Positions 8,104 through 16,598 of a stretch of 64,000 bases of DNA are shown one piece after another. A model generated the notes under the pieces. It had not been told where the DNA came from, did not search any database, and was given only the letters and a program-made list of their open reading frames with translations. This DNA is from Butyrivibrio hungatei DSM 14810 (lineage in GTDB: Bacteria > Bacillota > Clostridia > Lachnospirales > Lachnospiraceae), in assembly GCF_900143205.1 (NCBI RefSeq), contig NZ_FRDH01000006.1, positions 1-64,000 of the forward strand. The letters run 5' to 3'. How positions within the stretch are numbered: position 1 is the first letter of the stretch; every line of letters starts with the position of its first letter. A program made the position numbers and the translations under genes.

Positions 8104-9117
8104 TTGATTGATAAAACAAATAAGTTAATATTAGATTCAATTGGTATTCCGTATTTCTGGGATATTAATTCATTTGCACAGAAGGTAAGATACACAAATA
8201 AATTGCTGTTCTTCTTGTCCAATTACAAAGCTGTTGAAAGATATAATATCTTCTATCTTACAAAAAAGAATGGGAAAATGCGGAAAATAATGGCACCATC
8301 GTTTTCGTTGCTAATGTTGCAAAGATGGATTTTGCACAACACATTGTACAAAATCCGCGTCTCCGAATATTCCTATGGTTTCGTAAAATCAAATTCTGAC
8401 TCTGAGTCCCCCTTGGTTGAAGTAGCTGGGGCCCATAAAAATCATAAATACATTCTAAAAATAGACATAAAAGACTTCTATCCCTCAATATCGAGAGCAA
8501 GAGTATTTTTCTTATTTAAGAATTTAGGATACAATTTCTGCTGTGCCAATATGCTAGCCAACATATGTACTAATAATAACGAACTCCCTCAAGGCGCTGC
8601 AACATCGGCGCGCCTTGCAAATATATTATGCACTAGGTTAGATGCAAGAATATCTGGTTATTGTAACAAAAGAGATATTACTTATACTAGATATGCTGAT
8701 GACTTAATCTTTTCATGTGACAACAGAAATGTTCTTCATCATATTTACAAAATGATTAATACAATAATTCAGGATGAGGGGTTTGAAATCAATCAATCAA
8801 AGACTCGTTTTCTGTCTCCCAAAAATCATAAGGTTGTATTAGGTGTGACTATTAACGATGGCTATTGTAAGGCTGATCGAAAATTAAAGCGCAAAGTACG
8901 AGCTATGATTCACTCATCCATAGTAAATGGAAATTACTCTGAACGTGCCATAATTCAGGGATATATTGCTTATTTTTCTTCTATAGAAAAAGATTATACA
9001 GAAAAAATAAAGCGTTATATTAACAAATTCTATGGAACTTTGCCAAAAGATAAAGCAATAGCATACAATAATAATAAATTTTTAAACAAAATGCCTGATA
9101 TGTCAACGCAAAGCTAA
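8104..9117 (+). CDS. Retron reverse transcriptase
   Basis: 337 residues. RT motifs in order: YILKIDIKDFYPSI (catalytic Asp121), LPQGAATSARLANILC (161-176), YTRYADDLIFSC (YADD 197-200), then QSKTRF and VVLGVTIND. Retron-specific marks are VAGAH (107-111) at the NAxxH position and VLG at the VTG position; both are variant. The C-terminal thumb is short and basic. It starts at TTG (8104), with GAGGTG about eight bases upstream inside the a2 arm. The enzyme copies the msd part of its own RNA into msDNA. It lies directly downstream of the msr-msd gene, with a strong hairpin after its stop. Confidence 0.88.
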   Translation: MIDKTNKLILDSIGIPYFWDINSFAQKVRYTNKLLFFLSNYKAVERYNIFYLTKKNGKMRKIMAPSFSLLMLQRWILHNTLYKIRVSEYSYGFVKSNSDSESPLVEVAGAHKNHKYILKIDIKDFYPSISRARVFFLFKNLGYNFCCANMLANICTNNNELPQGAATSARLANILCTRLDARISGYCNKRDITYTRYADDLIFSCDNRNVLHHIYKMINTIIQDEGFEINQSKTRFLSPKNHKVVLGVTINDGYCKADRKLKRKVRAMIHSSIVNGNYSERAIIQGYIAYFSSIEKDYTEKIKRYINKFYGTLPKDKAIAYNNNKFLNKMPDMSTQS

Positions 9118-9118
9118 A

Positions 9119-9162
9119 TTGCCAAAGGAGATTTTATCATAATCTCCTTTGGCAATTCTCTA
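9119..9162 (+). terminator. Hairpin after the retron RT gene
   Basis: A perfect 15-bp stem: 9119-9133 pairs with 9141-9155 around a 7-base loop. The T tract behind it is weak (TTCTCT). It ends the retron operon and may act on the convergent gene as well. Confidence 0.65.
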
Positions 9163-9257
9163 TTGTCATGTAATCAAAGTTCTTAAGTAAGTCTTTTATT
9201 TCAGCTCGCTGTCATTAATTCATGATAAGCAAAACATGTACAATATTATATCCAATC

Positions 9258-10061
9258 TCAATCTAACTCCGCAAAACCACACTTAACCGCTTCAAGAAAT
9301 CTTTCCGAGTATTGATAATTATCATAAAAGTTTTTCATATATTCAAAAGTACGAGGATAGAGTTCAATATCTTTTTCTTCTGCAAATATAATATGATTAT
9401 CCAAGTTTTTATAACGCTCATTCGCATAGGTACAATACCAAATAGCAAACCCCTGTGCAAAAGATTCCTCTAGATATCTATTCATCTGTGCATCAGGAGA
9501 AAGCTTAGTGTTTGTATATCCTTCATTCAGCCACTCATTGTCTTTCCATTCAGCTTCATACACACTTTTCCATTCTTTGCCATGGCTGATCCATGAGTGC
9601 GTATCATCAGAAAAATGAGCTAATTCATGAAATAAATCTAGTGATTCTAAGCATTCATCCCAAACATATATATCTTTAGTATAAGGCATGTAATATGCTC
9701 TTGTATTTTTGTTATCTTTACCTATGTCCGAAAAAGTCTTCATGACCAAATCAGAGTCAGGACACCAAGAAAAATCTTTATATAACTTACATTTGTATAA
9801 TCCTTCTTTACTATCAAACAACCCCAAAACTACATCATTTAATTCCTTATCTAAATTTATACGACCTTCTGGTAGGTCGACAGATATAGCATACTTTTGC
9901 GCATAGGTACCTGTGTTTTCCACATGTCTCTTATCAATACACAAATAAATATCACGTGCAACAAATCCAACTAAAGCCATAAATAGAGAAAAGATTATTG
10001 CTATATCTATACGAACCTTTTTTATATTCTTTTTCTTTATATTTCTTCTCACCCTTTTCAC
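9258..10061 (-). CDS. Membrane-anchored zinc metallopeptidase-like protein
   Basis: 267 residues. A basic N terminus is followed by one membrane segment (about 18-42), with the remainder probably outside the cell. HELAH at 145-149 is a zinc-binding HEXXH motif. EESFAQGFA (198-206) could give the third ligand, in the manner of anthrax lethal-factor-like (ATLF) peptidases. Substrate unknown. It is transcribed towards the retron from the opposite strand and appears unrelated to it. Confident about the HEXXH, less so about the family. Confidence 0.65.
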   Translation of the reverse strand: MKRVRRNIKKKNIKKVRIDIAIIFSLFMALVGFVARDIYLCIDKRHVENTGTYAQKYAISVDLPEGRINLDKELNDVVLGLFDSKEGLYKCKLYKDFSWCPDSDLVMKTFSDIGKDNKNTRAYYMPYTKDIYVWDECLESLDLFHELAHFSDDTHSWISHGKEWKSVYEAEWKDNEWLNEGYTNTKLSPDAQMNRYLEESFAQGFAIWYCTYANERYKNLDNHIIFAEEKDIELYPRTFEYMKNFYDNYQYSERFLEAVKCGFAELD

Positions 10062-10168
10062 CTGAAACTTATAGTCATTTTTTAACTGTATTTTCTATGT
10101 ATAGCTCTACTTTCTCATAATTGTTATTATGCACCATTCAAAGCAAAAATAATGATGCTACTGGCATT

Positions 10169-10912
10169 TTACACTCCACGTATCTTTCTAACCACATCCC
10201 CCACATGGCTCTTTATGGTATAAAACCAGAAATATGATTTTGGAATCTGATGATATTCCAGTTGAAGTTTCAGTGTTTCTCTATAGCCAAGGTTTGATCC
10301 TGACATGCCGCCAGCTCTCATGTTAGCAATCATCTCATAATTGGTTGAGAACGTGGTCTTGCCTTCGGAATATCTTTTTAACATCCAATCATAATCTGAG
10401 GATGAGCGGTACTTGAGGTCGAAAGTCCCTAAGTCTTCGTAGGTTGCTTTGGTTACGAAACATGAAGGATGGCAGATCATGTGCTGCAGCATGAACTCGT
10501 GGCTGTAGAACTGGATTTCACTTATCTTTTCATCCTGATAGATTCTAATCATGCCATAGACGATTTCGTACTTCTGGTGCTGATATGTCCTAAGAGTCTT
10601 TTCAATGGCATCTGGCTCGTACCAGTCATCAGAGTTAATGATTCCGACGAGTTCGCCAGTGGCTAGGCCTATGCCTTTGTTCATGGCGTCGTAAATGCCG
10701 TTATCTTTCTCAGATACAATCTTGACTTCGTATGGAGCTTTTTCTTTGTATGCATTTACGATGACGAGTGTGTCATCAGTGGACTTGCCGTCGACGATGA
10801 TGTGCTCAAGGTTTGTGTAGTTCTGGGTCAGGACGGAGTTTAGGGTGTCTTTTATTGTCTTGGCACTGTTGTAGGTTGGGGTTATTATTGAGATTTTTGG
10901 GGTTGAGGTCAT
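10169..10912 (-). CDS. Glycosyltransferase family 2 protein
   Basis: 247 residues. The GT-A fold is shown by ISIITPTYNSAKTI (7-20), HIIVDGKSTDDT (37-48), DNGIYDAMNKGI and the metal-binding-type INSDDWY. The size and the C-terminal basic tail fit small WcaA-type glycosyltransferases acting in surface polysaccharide assembly at the inner face of the membrane. It stands alone, outside the main polysaccharide cluster, with its own promoter (10981-11009) whose transcript would start in a strong hairpin. Donor and acceptor unknown. Confidence 0.85.
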   Translation of the reverse strand: MTSTPKISIITPTYNSAKTIKDTLNSVLTQNYTNLEHIIVDGKSTDDTLVIVNAYKEKAPYEVKIVSEKDNGIYDAMNKGIGLATGELVGIINSDDWYEPDAIEKTLRTYQHQKYEIVYGMIRIYQDEKISEIQFYSHEFMLQHMICHPSCFVTKATYEDLGTFDLKYRSSSDYDWMLKRYSEGKTTFSTNYEMIANMRAGGMSGSNLGYRETLKLQLEYHQIPKSYFWFYTIKSHVGDVVRKIRGV

Positions 10913-10948
10913 ATTTATATCCTTTTGTTATATCTAATTTGTTTTTTG

Positions 10949-11009
10949 TATAATTGAAGCGGCGCAAATGCGCCGCTTCAATTATACTATTTTGGGGATT
11001 GTGGGGCAA
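10949..11009 (-). promoter_or_regulatory. Promoter with 5'-terminal hairpin, upstream of the GT2 gene
   Basis: On the minus strand TTGCCC (11009-11004), a 17-base spacer and TATAAT (10986-10981) form a good sigma-A promoter. The -10 overlaps a 38-base palindrome with 18-base arms (10949-10966 and 10969-10986), so the transcript should begin within the first arm and carry a stable 5' hairpin. A near-copy lies at 16534-16586. Confidence 0.55.
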
Positions 11010-11058
11010 ATTATCCTGCTTTTGTCGGATAGTCATAAAATATATTGTGTGTTGTAGA

Positions 11059-12075
11059 TTATTTCAAATCAAAAATCGGTGAATTTAGGCAAACAATTAT
11101 CCTTTGAGCAACTGTATTCCTAATTTCATCCTTGATTCCAGCCCTCTCGATGAACAAATCTCTTTGTCTGTCTTTACTCATAGCCTGAGACATAGCTACT
11201 CCTTCAACAACTGTCGTATCACGAACAAAAATAACCAATCTTTTTCCTTCACCCGATAGTAACCATGTTCCAAGATACTTCCATAGAGCATTATCTGTCA
11301 CTCCTAACGATGCGCCAAAAATACATATGTACCTGCTGTTATCAATTATGTTTTTGGCTTGCTCCACATTTCTAGCACCGATTTTCCTATTTAAAGATTC
11401 CTTAATAATATAGTCAGCACATAAATTTCTATCCCTATAATCCGCATTTAAAATCTGCTCTTCATTAGCTACACCTAAAATCATTCCATTCTTATTATTT
11501 GGATCATCGATTCTTCCATGCAAATAAAGTGGTTTAGAAATTTTGTCAGGATAATTCACTCCGTTGTTAGCACGATGTGTTAAGACTGGGGTTGCCTTTT
11601 TACCAGCCTCTTTATAGATTTTATCTAACACACTTGTGTAGTTCATTGTAATTAGTTTGTAGTCAATAGTATCAGCAACGCTCCTTATAAACTTTTCATA
11701 TTCAAGCAGACTATCTGAATCAAATGCACTACTAAAATTACCTATCGCCACTCTAAATTTTTCTCCAGCAGAAGCATAATCAATAGAAATGGATTCCTCT
11801 TGGTTTTTCAAATATTCCAGCAATCTGCATTCCAACTTCAACTTATTATTTAAAAATGTAACAATGCCATCTTTGGGTAAGCATGATGTATGTTTTCCCA
11901 AACTTTCTTCAAGATCAGACCAATTATCTCTTCCTGAATCAATATCGTCCTTCATTACCTGCGCAAAATATTCATCTTCATATTTATCCATATACCACTT
12001 TTGAAAGTTAGCATAGCTTGTCTTCATCCCAAGGTTTATGTCAAAACCATTCCCAAATATAAAAGTAATATTCAT
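11059..12075 (-). CDS. AbiH-family abortive infection protein
   Basis: 338 residues. It opens with ITFIFGNGFDINLGMKTSY, the AbiH signature (a nucleotide-binding-like loop), followed by FQKWYMDKY. Further family-like segments are KLITMNYTSVLDKIY, LYLHGRIDD and ICIFGASLGVTDNALW. AbiH gives abortive phage resistance in lactococci; its mechanism is not well established. It starts at an ATG with AGAAGAG upstream. It lies about 22 bp after the extended DUF2806-like frame and is probably the last gene of that operon. No damage is visible. Confidence 0.85.
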   Translation of the reverse strand: MNITFIFGNGFDINLGMKTSYANFQKWYMDKYEDEYFAQVMKDDIDSGRDNWSDLEESLGKHTSCLPKDGIVTFLNNKLKLECRLLEYLKNQEESISIDYASAGEKFRVAIGNFSSAFDSDSLLEYEKFIRSVADTIDYKLITMNYTSVLDKIYKEAGKKATPVLTHRANNGVNYPDKISKPLYLHGRIDDPNNKNGMILGVANEEQILNADYRDRNLCADYIIKESLNRKIGARNVEQAKNIIDNSRYICIFGASLGVTDNALWKYLGTWLLSGEGKRLVIFVRDTTVVEGVAMSQAMSKDRQRDLFIERAGIKDEIRNTVAQRIIVCLNSPIFDLK

Positions 12076-12097
12076 AGTTTACTCTTCTTTCTCTCAG

Positions 12098-13015
12098 TTA
12101 GTTTTTGCTTGTTCCAAGATTATTCAGTATATTCCCTTCTACTACTGATTCCCAAAAACCATCTAGTTTTTTAGTTTTCACCAAATTATATAGTGCCATA
12201 CCATCACGAGTAAAAAGGACATTTCCAACAAATACTCTATCTTTCTCTTTAGGAATACTTACTTTCTTATCAAAGTAACATATGCAACCTTCAGTTGATT
12301 CTCAACTTTTCTCATCTATCTGTATAAAAAATCCTCCCGCATACACAGCACTTGTCTTGACTAATCCTAATGCTTCCAATTGTGTCAAATCTTCATAAGT
12401 CATACCACTCGTTTCATAGATACCTCTTTTTTCCTTGCCCGATTCATAAAATTCATCAAATAAACATGGTGCCGGCACTCCACACACTTTAACTACTAAC
12501 GAAGAAAACCTAACAAATAATTCAGCATCATTCTTATCCATTCTCTGCAAAACAAACAGCAAACTTTTGGGAACGCTTCCAGGTTTACTGCATTCTGAAG
12601 CAAAAATCAAAGCCCAGACTTTTTGAAACTCCACATCAGAAATATTTTTGACAGATTCCATAAATTGAACTATCCAGTCATTATCAACATCTTCTATTTT
12701 ATCTGCTTTAGTTATGCTATTTATTGCAATTGATAATGTATTATGCTGATTTGTTCTTTCTCTAATTATCTTCCCTGATTGTGAAATTAGTAATGCCTTT
12801 GACACTGGATCAATATCACTATTTTGTATATCTTTTATGAATGTTTTTTGCGCTATACGATGTGCTGTATCATGATTCACTATCCAACCTGTTGCCGATG
12901 CCAGCTTGTTTATTAAGTTATTTACCACATCTGAAGCACCATCAAAATTAAATAAACTATAATTATCTCCTGCCATATTTTGCCCCCAATCTTTTTCTGA
13001 AATCATATATTGCAT
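12098..13015 (-). pseudogene. DUF2806-like protein gene interrupted by an in-frame TGA
   Basis: The first 237 codons (13015-12305) resemble DUF2806 proteins: an N-terminal segment with SATGWIV, then WIVQFMESVKNISD, VWALIFASE and PGSVPKSLLFVLQRMDKNDAELF. The frame stops at TGA (12302-12304). It then continues in the same frame for 67 sense codons to TAA at 12098-12100. That extension reads like a protein C terminus (CYFDKKVSIPKEKDRVFVGN, then LFTRDGMALYNLV). I conclude that a nonsense change has shortened the gene. A programmed event is possible but unsupported. An alternative start is the ATG at MAGDNYSLF, 14 codons in. Function unknown. Confidence 0.65.
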
Positions 13016-13018
13016 TTT

Positions 13019-13294
13019 TTATCTTAATAGCTCCGCCAAGCAAAACTCATCCTTCCCATGAGCTTTGCCCTTAAGCTTCTGATACTGTTTTATTGCATCT
13101 ACAAGCACTTCCACTTCTCCAGGGAACATATTAAGTTCCAGCTTAACTTGAGCATTATTCTTTATCTGTCTAGCGTGAAAAATGCTTAATCCTAGCAGAT
13201 CATCTTCTGAAAAAGTTAGGCAGCTGTGTTCCAAAAGAATATCCATTATCTTCTTTTCATTCGAGCCTTCGCACATTACTAGCAGTCTTTTCAT
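13019..13294 (-). CDS. Short TOPRIM-like partner of the AAA ATPase
   Basis: 91 residues. It begins MKRLLVMCEGSNEKKIMDIL, matching the first strand and the Glu-bearing loop (CEGxxE) of TOPRIM/OLD-type nuclease domains that often accompany AAA ATPases in defence operons. The usual partners are near 200 residues with acidic DxD motifs further on, and these are missing here. The C-terminal 30 residues (AIKQYQKLKGKAHGKDEFCL) look like the end of such a protein. The gene is therefore probably shortened by an internal deletion. Its ATG overlaps the ATPase stop by four bases. Confidence 0.5.
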   Translation of the reverse strand: MKRLLVMCEGSNEKKIMDILLEHSCLTFSEDDLLGLSIFHARQIKNNAQVKLELNMFPGEVEVLVDAIKQYQKLKGKAHGKDEFCLAELLR

Positions 13295-14403
13295 TTAAGC
13301 TCCTTCTTCAATGACATCAGAGCTTCGTAATTTACTGCTGTCTCGAAAACGTTATTATAGAACTGCTTACTCTTTAAGAGTTCTGATCTTACATCATAGT
13401 CTTTGTACATGTTGTGGATATTGACCTTTTTATCTGCCTTGGTGATGTAGATATTGTCCTGTCTGCCAAAGAGATCCAATAACTCACAATAATGAGTTGA
13501 AAATACAAGGGTTGAATTGTATTTATTTACGCTCTTATCCTTGTAAAGACTTATGATGTTCTCAACTAGTGTCTTATGGAAATGATTCTCTACTTCATCA
13601 ATGATGAGGTCATCGCCTTCGAGCAGAGTCAGCACGACTAATGTATAGAGCAGTAGTCCTTTTGTTGTACCGTTTGATAATCTTGAATATAGCTCTTTAT
13701 CTGACAAAATCTCAGTCTTTCCGCATGATGTGAGCTTGAAATTGCTATCATCTACCATCTTGAGGCTAGTAATGTTCTCATCAAAAATTCGGATGATGTT
13801 CATGAGCACTCTATCTGGCATATCTATTATTCTCTGCGCCATGAATGCAGCTTTATAAATGCCATATCCAAGGTCGAAGCTACCATAGTAAAAAGCTCTT
13901 CTACCAAGTTTTTTCATCACAAAAAACACGCTGGATGTATCCTCAGGAAGTTCACCCTCTAGCGGATACTCTTCGTAGCCTTCTTCATCAAATATGCTAT
14001 TTACGTTGGTTTTGTAGTACTTCTTGTATGTGATCTTCTGATCAGCAAACAGGACTTTATCGCTTATTTCATCTTCTTTTAACTTGGTCTGATATTTGTA
14101 GATATTGCCCTCATGATAAAAATATATGGTTAGCTTATCGCCGTCTAAACTGTATTCCTTCTTGTTTACGCGAAATGTTCCTAGTATGTCATAGCAAACG
14201 CTGAGAAGGTCTAACACAGAAGTTTTACCAGAAGCGTTTTTACCCACAACTCCTATTGTAGAAAAAACATAGAGTCCATCTGCTATTTCCTGTAATTCGT
14301 ATTCTTTATCTTCAGCAGTTTTCCTAGCTGTAGGAATGTAGCTTACTTCAAAATTATCTGCGCAATTTTTAAATCCAGAAGCGATTACTTTTAATATTTT
14401 CAT
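13291..14403 (-). CDS. AAA family ATPase (ABC/OLD-like, AAA_15/AAA_21 type)
   Basis: 370 residues. Walker A is at 51-62 (GVVGKNASGKTS), the signature-like loop at 242-249 (LSNGTTKG), Walker B at 263-271 (GDDLIIDEVE) and the switch His304 in LVFSTHYCEL. The middle part is a coiled insertion. Such ATPases pair with TOPRIM or RloB-like nucleases in phage defence (for example OLD and PARIS types); which of these this one belongs to cannot be settled by eye. It is the first gene of a four-gene minus-strand set (ATPase, TOPRIM-like, DUF2806-like, AbiH). Confidence 0.8.
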   Translation of the reverse strand: MKILKVIASGFKNCADNFEVSYIPTARKTAEDKEYELQEIADGLYVFSTIGVVGKNASGKTSVLDLLSVCYDILGTFRVNKKEYSLDGDKLTIYFYHEGNIYKYQTKLKEDEISDKVLFADQKITYKKYYKTNVNSIFDEEGYEEYPLEGELPEDTSSVFFVMKKLGRRAFYYGSFDLGYGIYKAAFMAQRIIDMPDRVLMNIIRIFDENITSLKMVDDSNFKLTSCGKTEILSDKELYSRLSNGTTKGLLLYTLVVLTLLEGDDLIIDEVENHFHKTLVENIISLYKDKSVNKYNSTLVFSTHYCELLDLFGRQDNIYITKADKKVNIHNMYKDYDVRSELLKSKQFYNNVFETAVNYEALMSLKKELK

Positions 14404-14493
14404 GAGTTTTATCTCCCTTCTGAGTATATTTTACAATACCAAACAATTTAAAACAACTTTTTTGTTTGAAATTGTTTAGAGAGATTTAAAAAA

Positions 14494-14519
14494 GAGCTTT
14501 TGGAAGCATCCAAAAGCTC
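14494..14519 (-). terminator. Terminator after the acyltransferase/membrane protein pair
   Basis: An 11-bp perfect stem (14494-14504 with 14509-14519) is followed on the minus strand by CTCTTTTTTAAA. It separates the 14558 gene from the ATPase operon. Confidence 0.75.
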
Positions 14520-14557
14520 TATAATACGAATAAAGTCACTTTATTTTCCCAGGTATA

Positions 14558-15364
14558 CTAATCCTCGCTTTTATCAACTGGTTTAATCATAAGATTGTCC
14601 GCTATAGCCGATTTCTTTGAAAACTTCAACGTACTATAACCAACGATGCTAAAAACAACTGCCCCTACAAGATTTACCATCAGATCCTTCATTGTATCGA
14701 TAATGCCGATATCAAGATATCCACCATTTACAGCATATGTTTTACCATCAGCTGTGTTTATTACAGTATCAGTGATATCCCTGATTACAAAAGGCATCCC
14801 ACTATTGTTGGGATCAAGTGTCACTGAACCAATTTTCTGCACTATAAAATCCTTTTGCATATCAAGGGCAAAAAACTGATCCATAGTAAACTCAAAAAAT
14901 TCCCATATTACTCCTACTGTCATGGAAAAGCAGAAGGCTACCAATGTCAGATAAAACGGTGATAGATTAAAATGTTTACTCCCGCGATTTAACAGATAAA
15001 TGAGTGAAAAGCCTATTGCCGCACACAAAAATCCATTGATAGTGTGGAGCATGGTATCCCAACCGGGAATAATCACATAATAATGATCTACCTCTCCGAG
15101 AATTTCCGCAGCATAGATGAATCCAAAAATGATAGCCTGAAAAAGCGGTGGAAACTCTATCTTCATCTGCTTTTGCAAAAATGCCGGCAGTAAAAACAGC
15201 AATAAAGATAAAACACATATTGCTGCGCTTTCATAATTTCTGGTAAAAATGCACCTTATAAGTGTAAGGATTACCAGTCCTCGCAAAACGAGGTAAAAAA
15301 TAAAGGTTCTCTTATTCTGTTTGTAGCTGTTTACAAGGGATTTTTTATAATCGAATATCTTCAT
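14558..15364 (-). CDS. Multi-pass membrane protein of unknown function
   Basis: 268 residues with about seven hydrophobic segments. Conserved-looking polar residues lie between them: HYYVIIPGWDTMLHTINGF and GVIWEFFEFTMDQF. The pattern resembles the DUF2238/YjdF-type membrane family, with charged residues (D, H, E) facing the membrane core. I chose the ATG at 15364 because AGGAACAGGA precedes it; an upstream ATG at 15397 has no such site. The start overlaps the acyltransferase end by 20 bp, so it would be translated with it. Role unknown. Confidence 0.6.
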   Translation of the reverse strand: MKIFDYKKSLVNSYKQNKRTFIFYLVLRGLVILTLIRCIFTRNYESAAICVLSLLLFLLPAFLQKQMKIEFPPLFQAIIFGFIYAAEILGEVDHYYVIIPGWDTMLHTINGFLCAAIGFSLIYLLNRGSKHFNLSPFYLTLVAFCFSMTVGVIWEFFEFTMDQFFALDMQKDFIVQKIGSVTLDPNNSGMPFVIRDITDTVINTADGKTYAVNGGYLDIGIIDTMKDLMVNLVGAVVFSIVGYSTLKFSKKSAIADNLMIKPVDKSED

Positions 15365-16493
15365 TTTCCTGTTCCTTACGCCTCCTCTTTTCCACAAACC
15401 AAGAACCTATCATCGTAATCCCAAACGCTATGACACTCCAAACCCAGATATTCACATCTCCAACCTTGCTATACACTCCATGAACCAGGTTGATCACGGG
15501 AACGTGGATCAGGAATGCATATTGGGAAATTGTTCCTAGGTATAGTATCTTTTCTGTAACCGCCTTTATTGCTTTACCTGAATCAAGGAGTTTACTGATC
15601 TTATCTTCAGTCTTGGCAAGGAAATAGATGAGTATAGCTGTAGGAATAGTGAAATAGAATCCTGTTGAAACGATCCATTTATTATCTCCTGATAAAACAG
15701 AAGTACCCAAGTAAATGAGTGCGCAGGACAACAATATGGACAAAACTACTGCTGCTACTGCAAGCTTACTGTTTTCCTTAATGTCTTTTTCCTGCTGCGA
15801 GTGCAAGTATATGTATCCTAATTGTAGAGCTATGAGATAGTCGCCTATTCTGGATATTGGAGACTCATATGTATAGAGGAAAGCTCCTGATGGTCCAAGC
15901 TCTTTTACCAAAGCTAGATTTATGGCTATTGTCACCAGGTATATGACGAGCGAAACTATAAGGGGCCTACGCCAAAAGTTATTACTGCTCTTGTTGTCAT
16001 ATAGCCTATGCATTAGCCTCAGGAATAATGGTGTTAGGATAAAGAGCAGAAGGCTTAGTGATAAATACCAGGTAACTATATTGTATTCGCTAAATACGTT
16101 GTACCACCAGCCGCTCTTTGGGCTCCAGTCAGACACTAGAAGGATGTTTGATAATATCTTAAGGCTCTCTGTTACGATCCTGGACTTGAAGTTCTGCATA
16201 ATCTCTGCTCTGAAGCTATACATATAGAGTCCAAAGGCTACTACCAGCATCACAAGGTGCAGGGGATAGAGCTTTTTTATTTTCCTTGTAGCATATTCCC
16301 AGGAGCTACGTACGTCTGCCTTTATATCTTTTTCATATCCATGAAGAGCGTTTAGGAAGCCGCTTAGCATGAGGAATACTGTAATGCTCTATCTGGAGAA
16401 GGTATCGTCCAGTACTGTCACATGAAAGAAGAATATGGATAAGAACGCAAGGGCTCTCAGGATTTGAAGGGATTTGAAGTATTTATGGGTCAT
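15345..16493 (-). pseudogene. Acyltransferase 3 family gene with an in-frame amber stop at codon 35
   Basis: The intact frame would start at ATG 16493 with the typical acyltransferase-3 opening (SLQILRALAFLSIFFFH). TAG at 16391-16389 interrupts it. It then continues without shift as SITVFLMLSGFLNALHGYEKD and about nine further membrane segments to 15345. LSGF and the His in the first helix are family hallmarks. These enzymes acetylate sugars or peptidoglycan in the membrane. Restarting at the ATG at 16370 would lose the first helix, so the product is probably inactive. Its promoter (16557-16586) looks intact, suggesting recent loss. Confidence 0.7.
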
Positions 16494-16533
16494 GGTTTTG
16501 TCCTATAGGGGTATGGTGATAGGGTGAATAGAA

Positions 16534-16586
16534 AAGCGGCGCTATGCGCCGCTTAAATTATACTATTATGTAGGGGTGAGGAGCAA
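16534..16586 (-). promoter_or_regulatory. Promoter with 5'-terminal hairpin, upstream of the acyltransferase gene
   Basis: On the minus strand TTGCTC (16586-16581), an 18-base spacer and TATAAT (16562-16557) are followed at once by a hairpin AAGCGGCGC-ATA-GCGCCGCTT (16554-16534). Sequence and layout match the promoter-hairpin at 10949-11009. Confidence 0.55.
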
Positions 16587-16598
16587 ATTAGATGTTTT

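Noticed and set aside
10949..10986. Ordinary terminator
   Set aside because: The palindrome overlaps a good -10 on the minus strand and has no T run behind it in the direction of the GT2 gene; a promoter-hairpin fits better.
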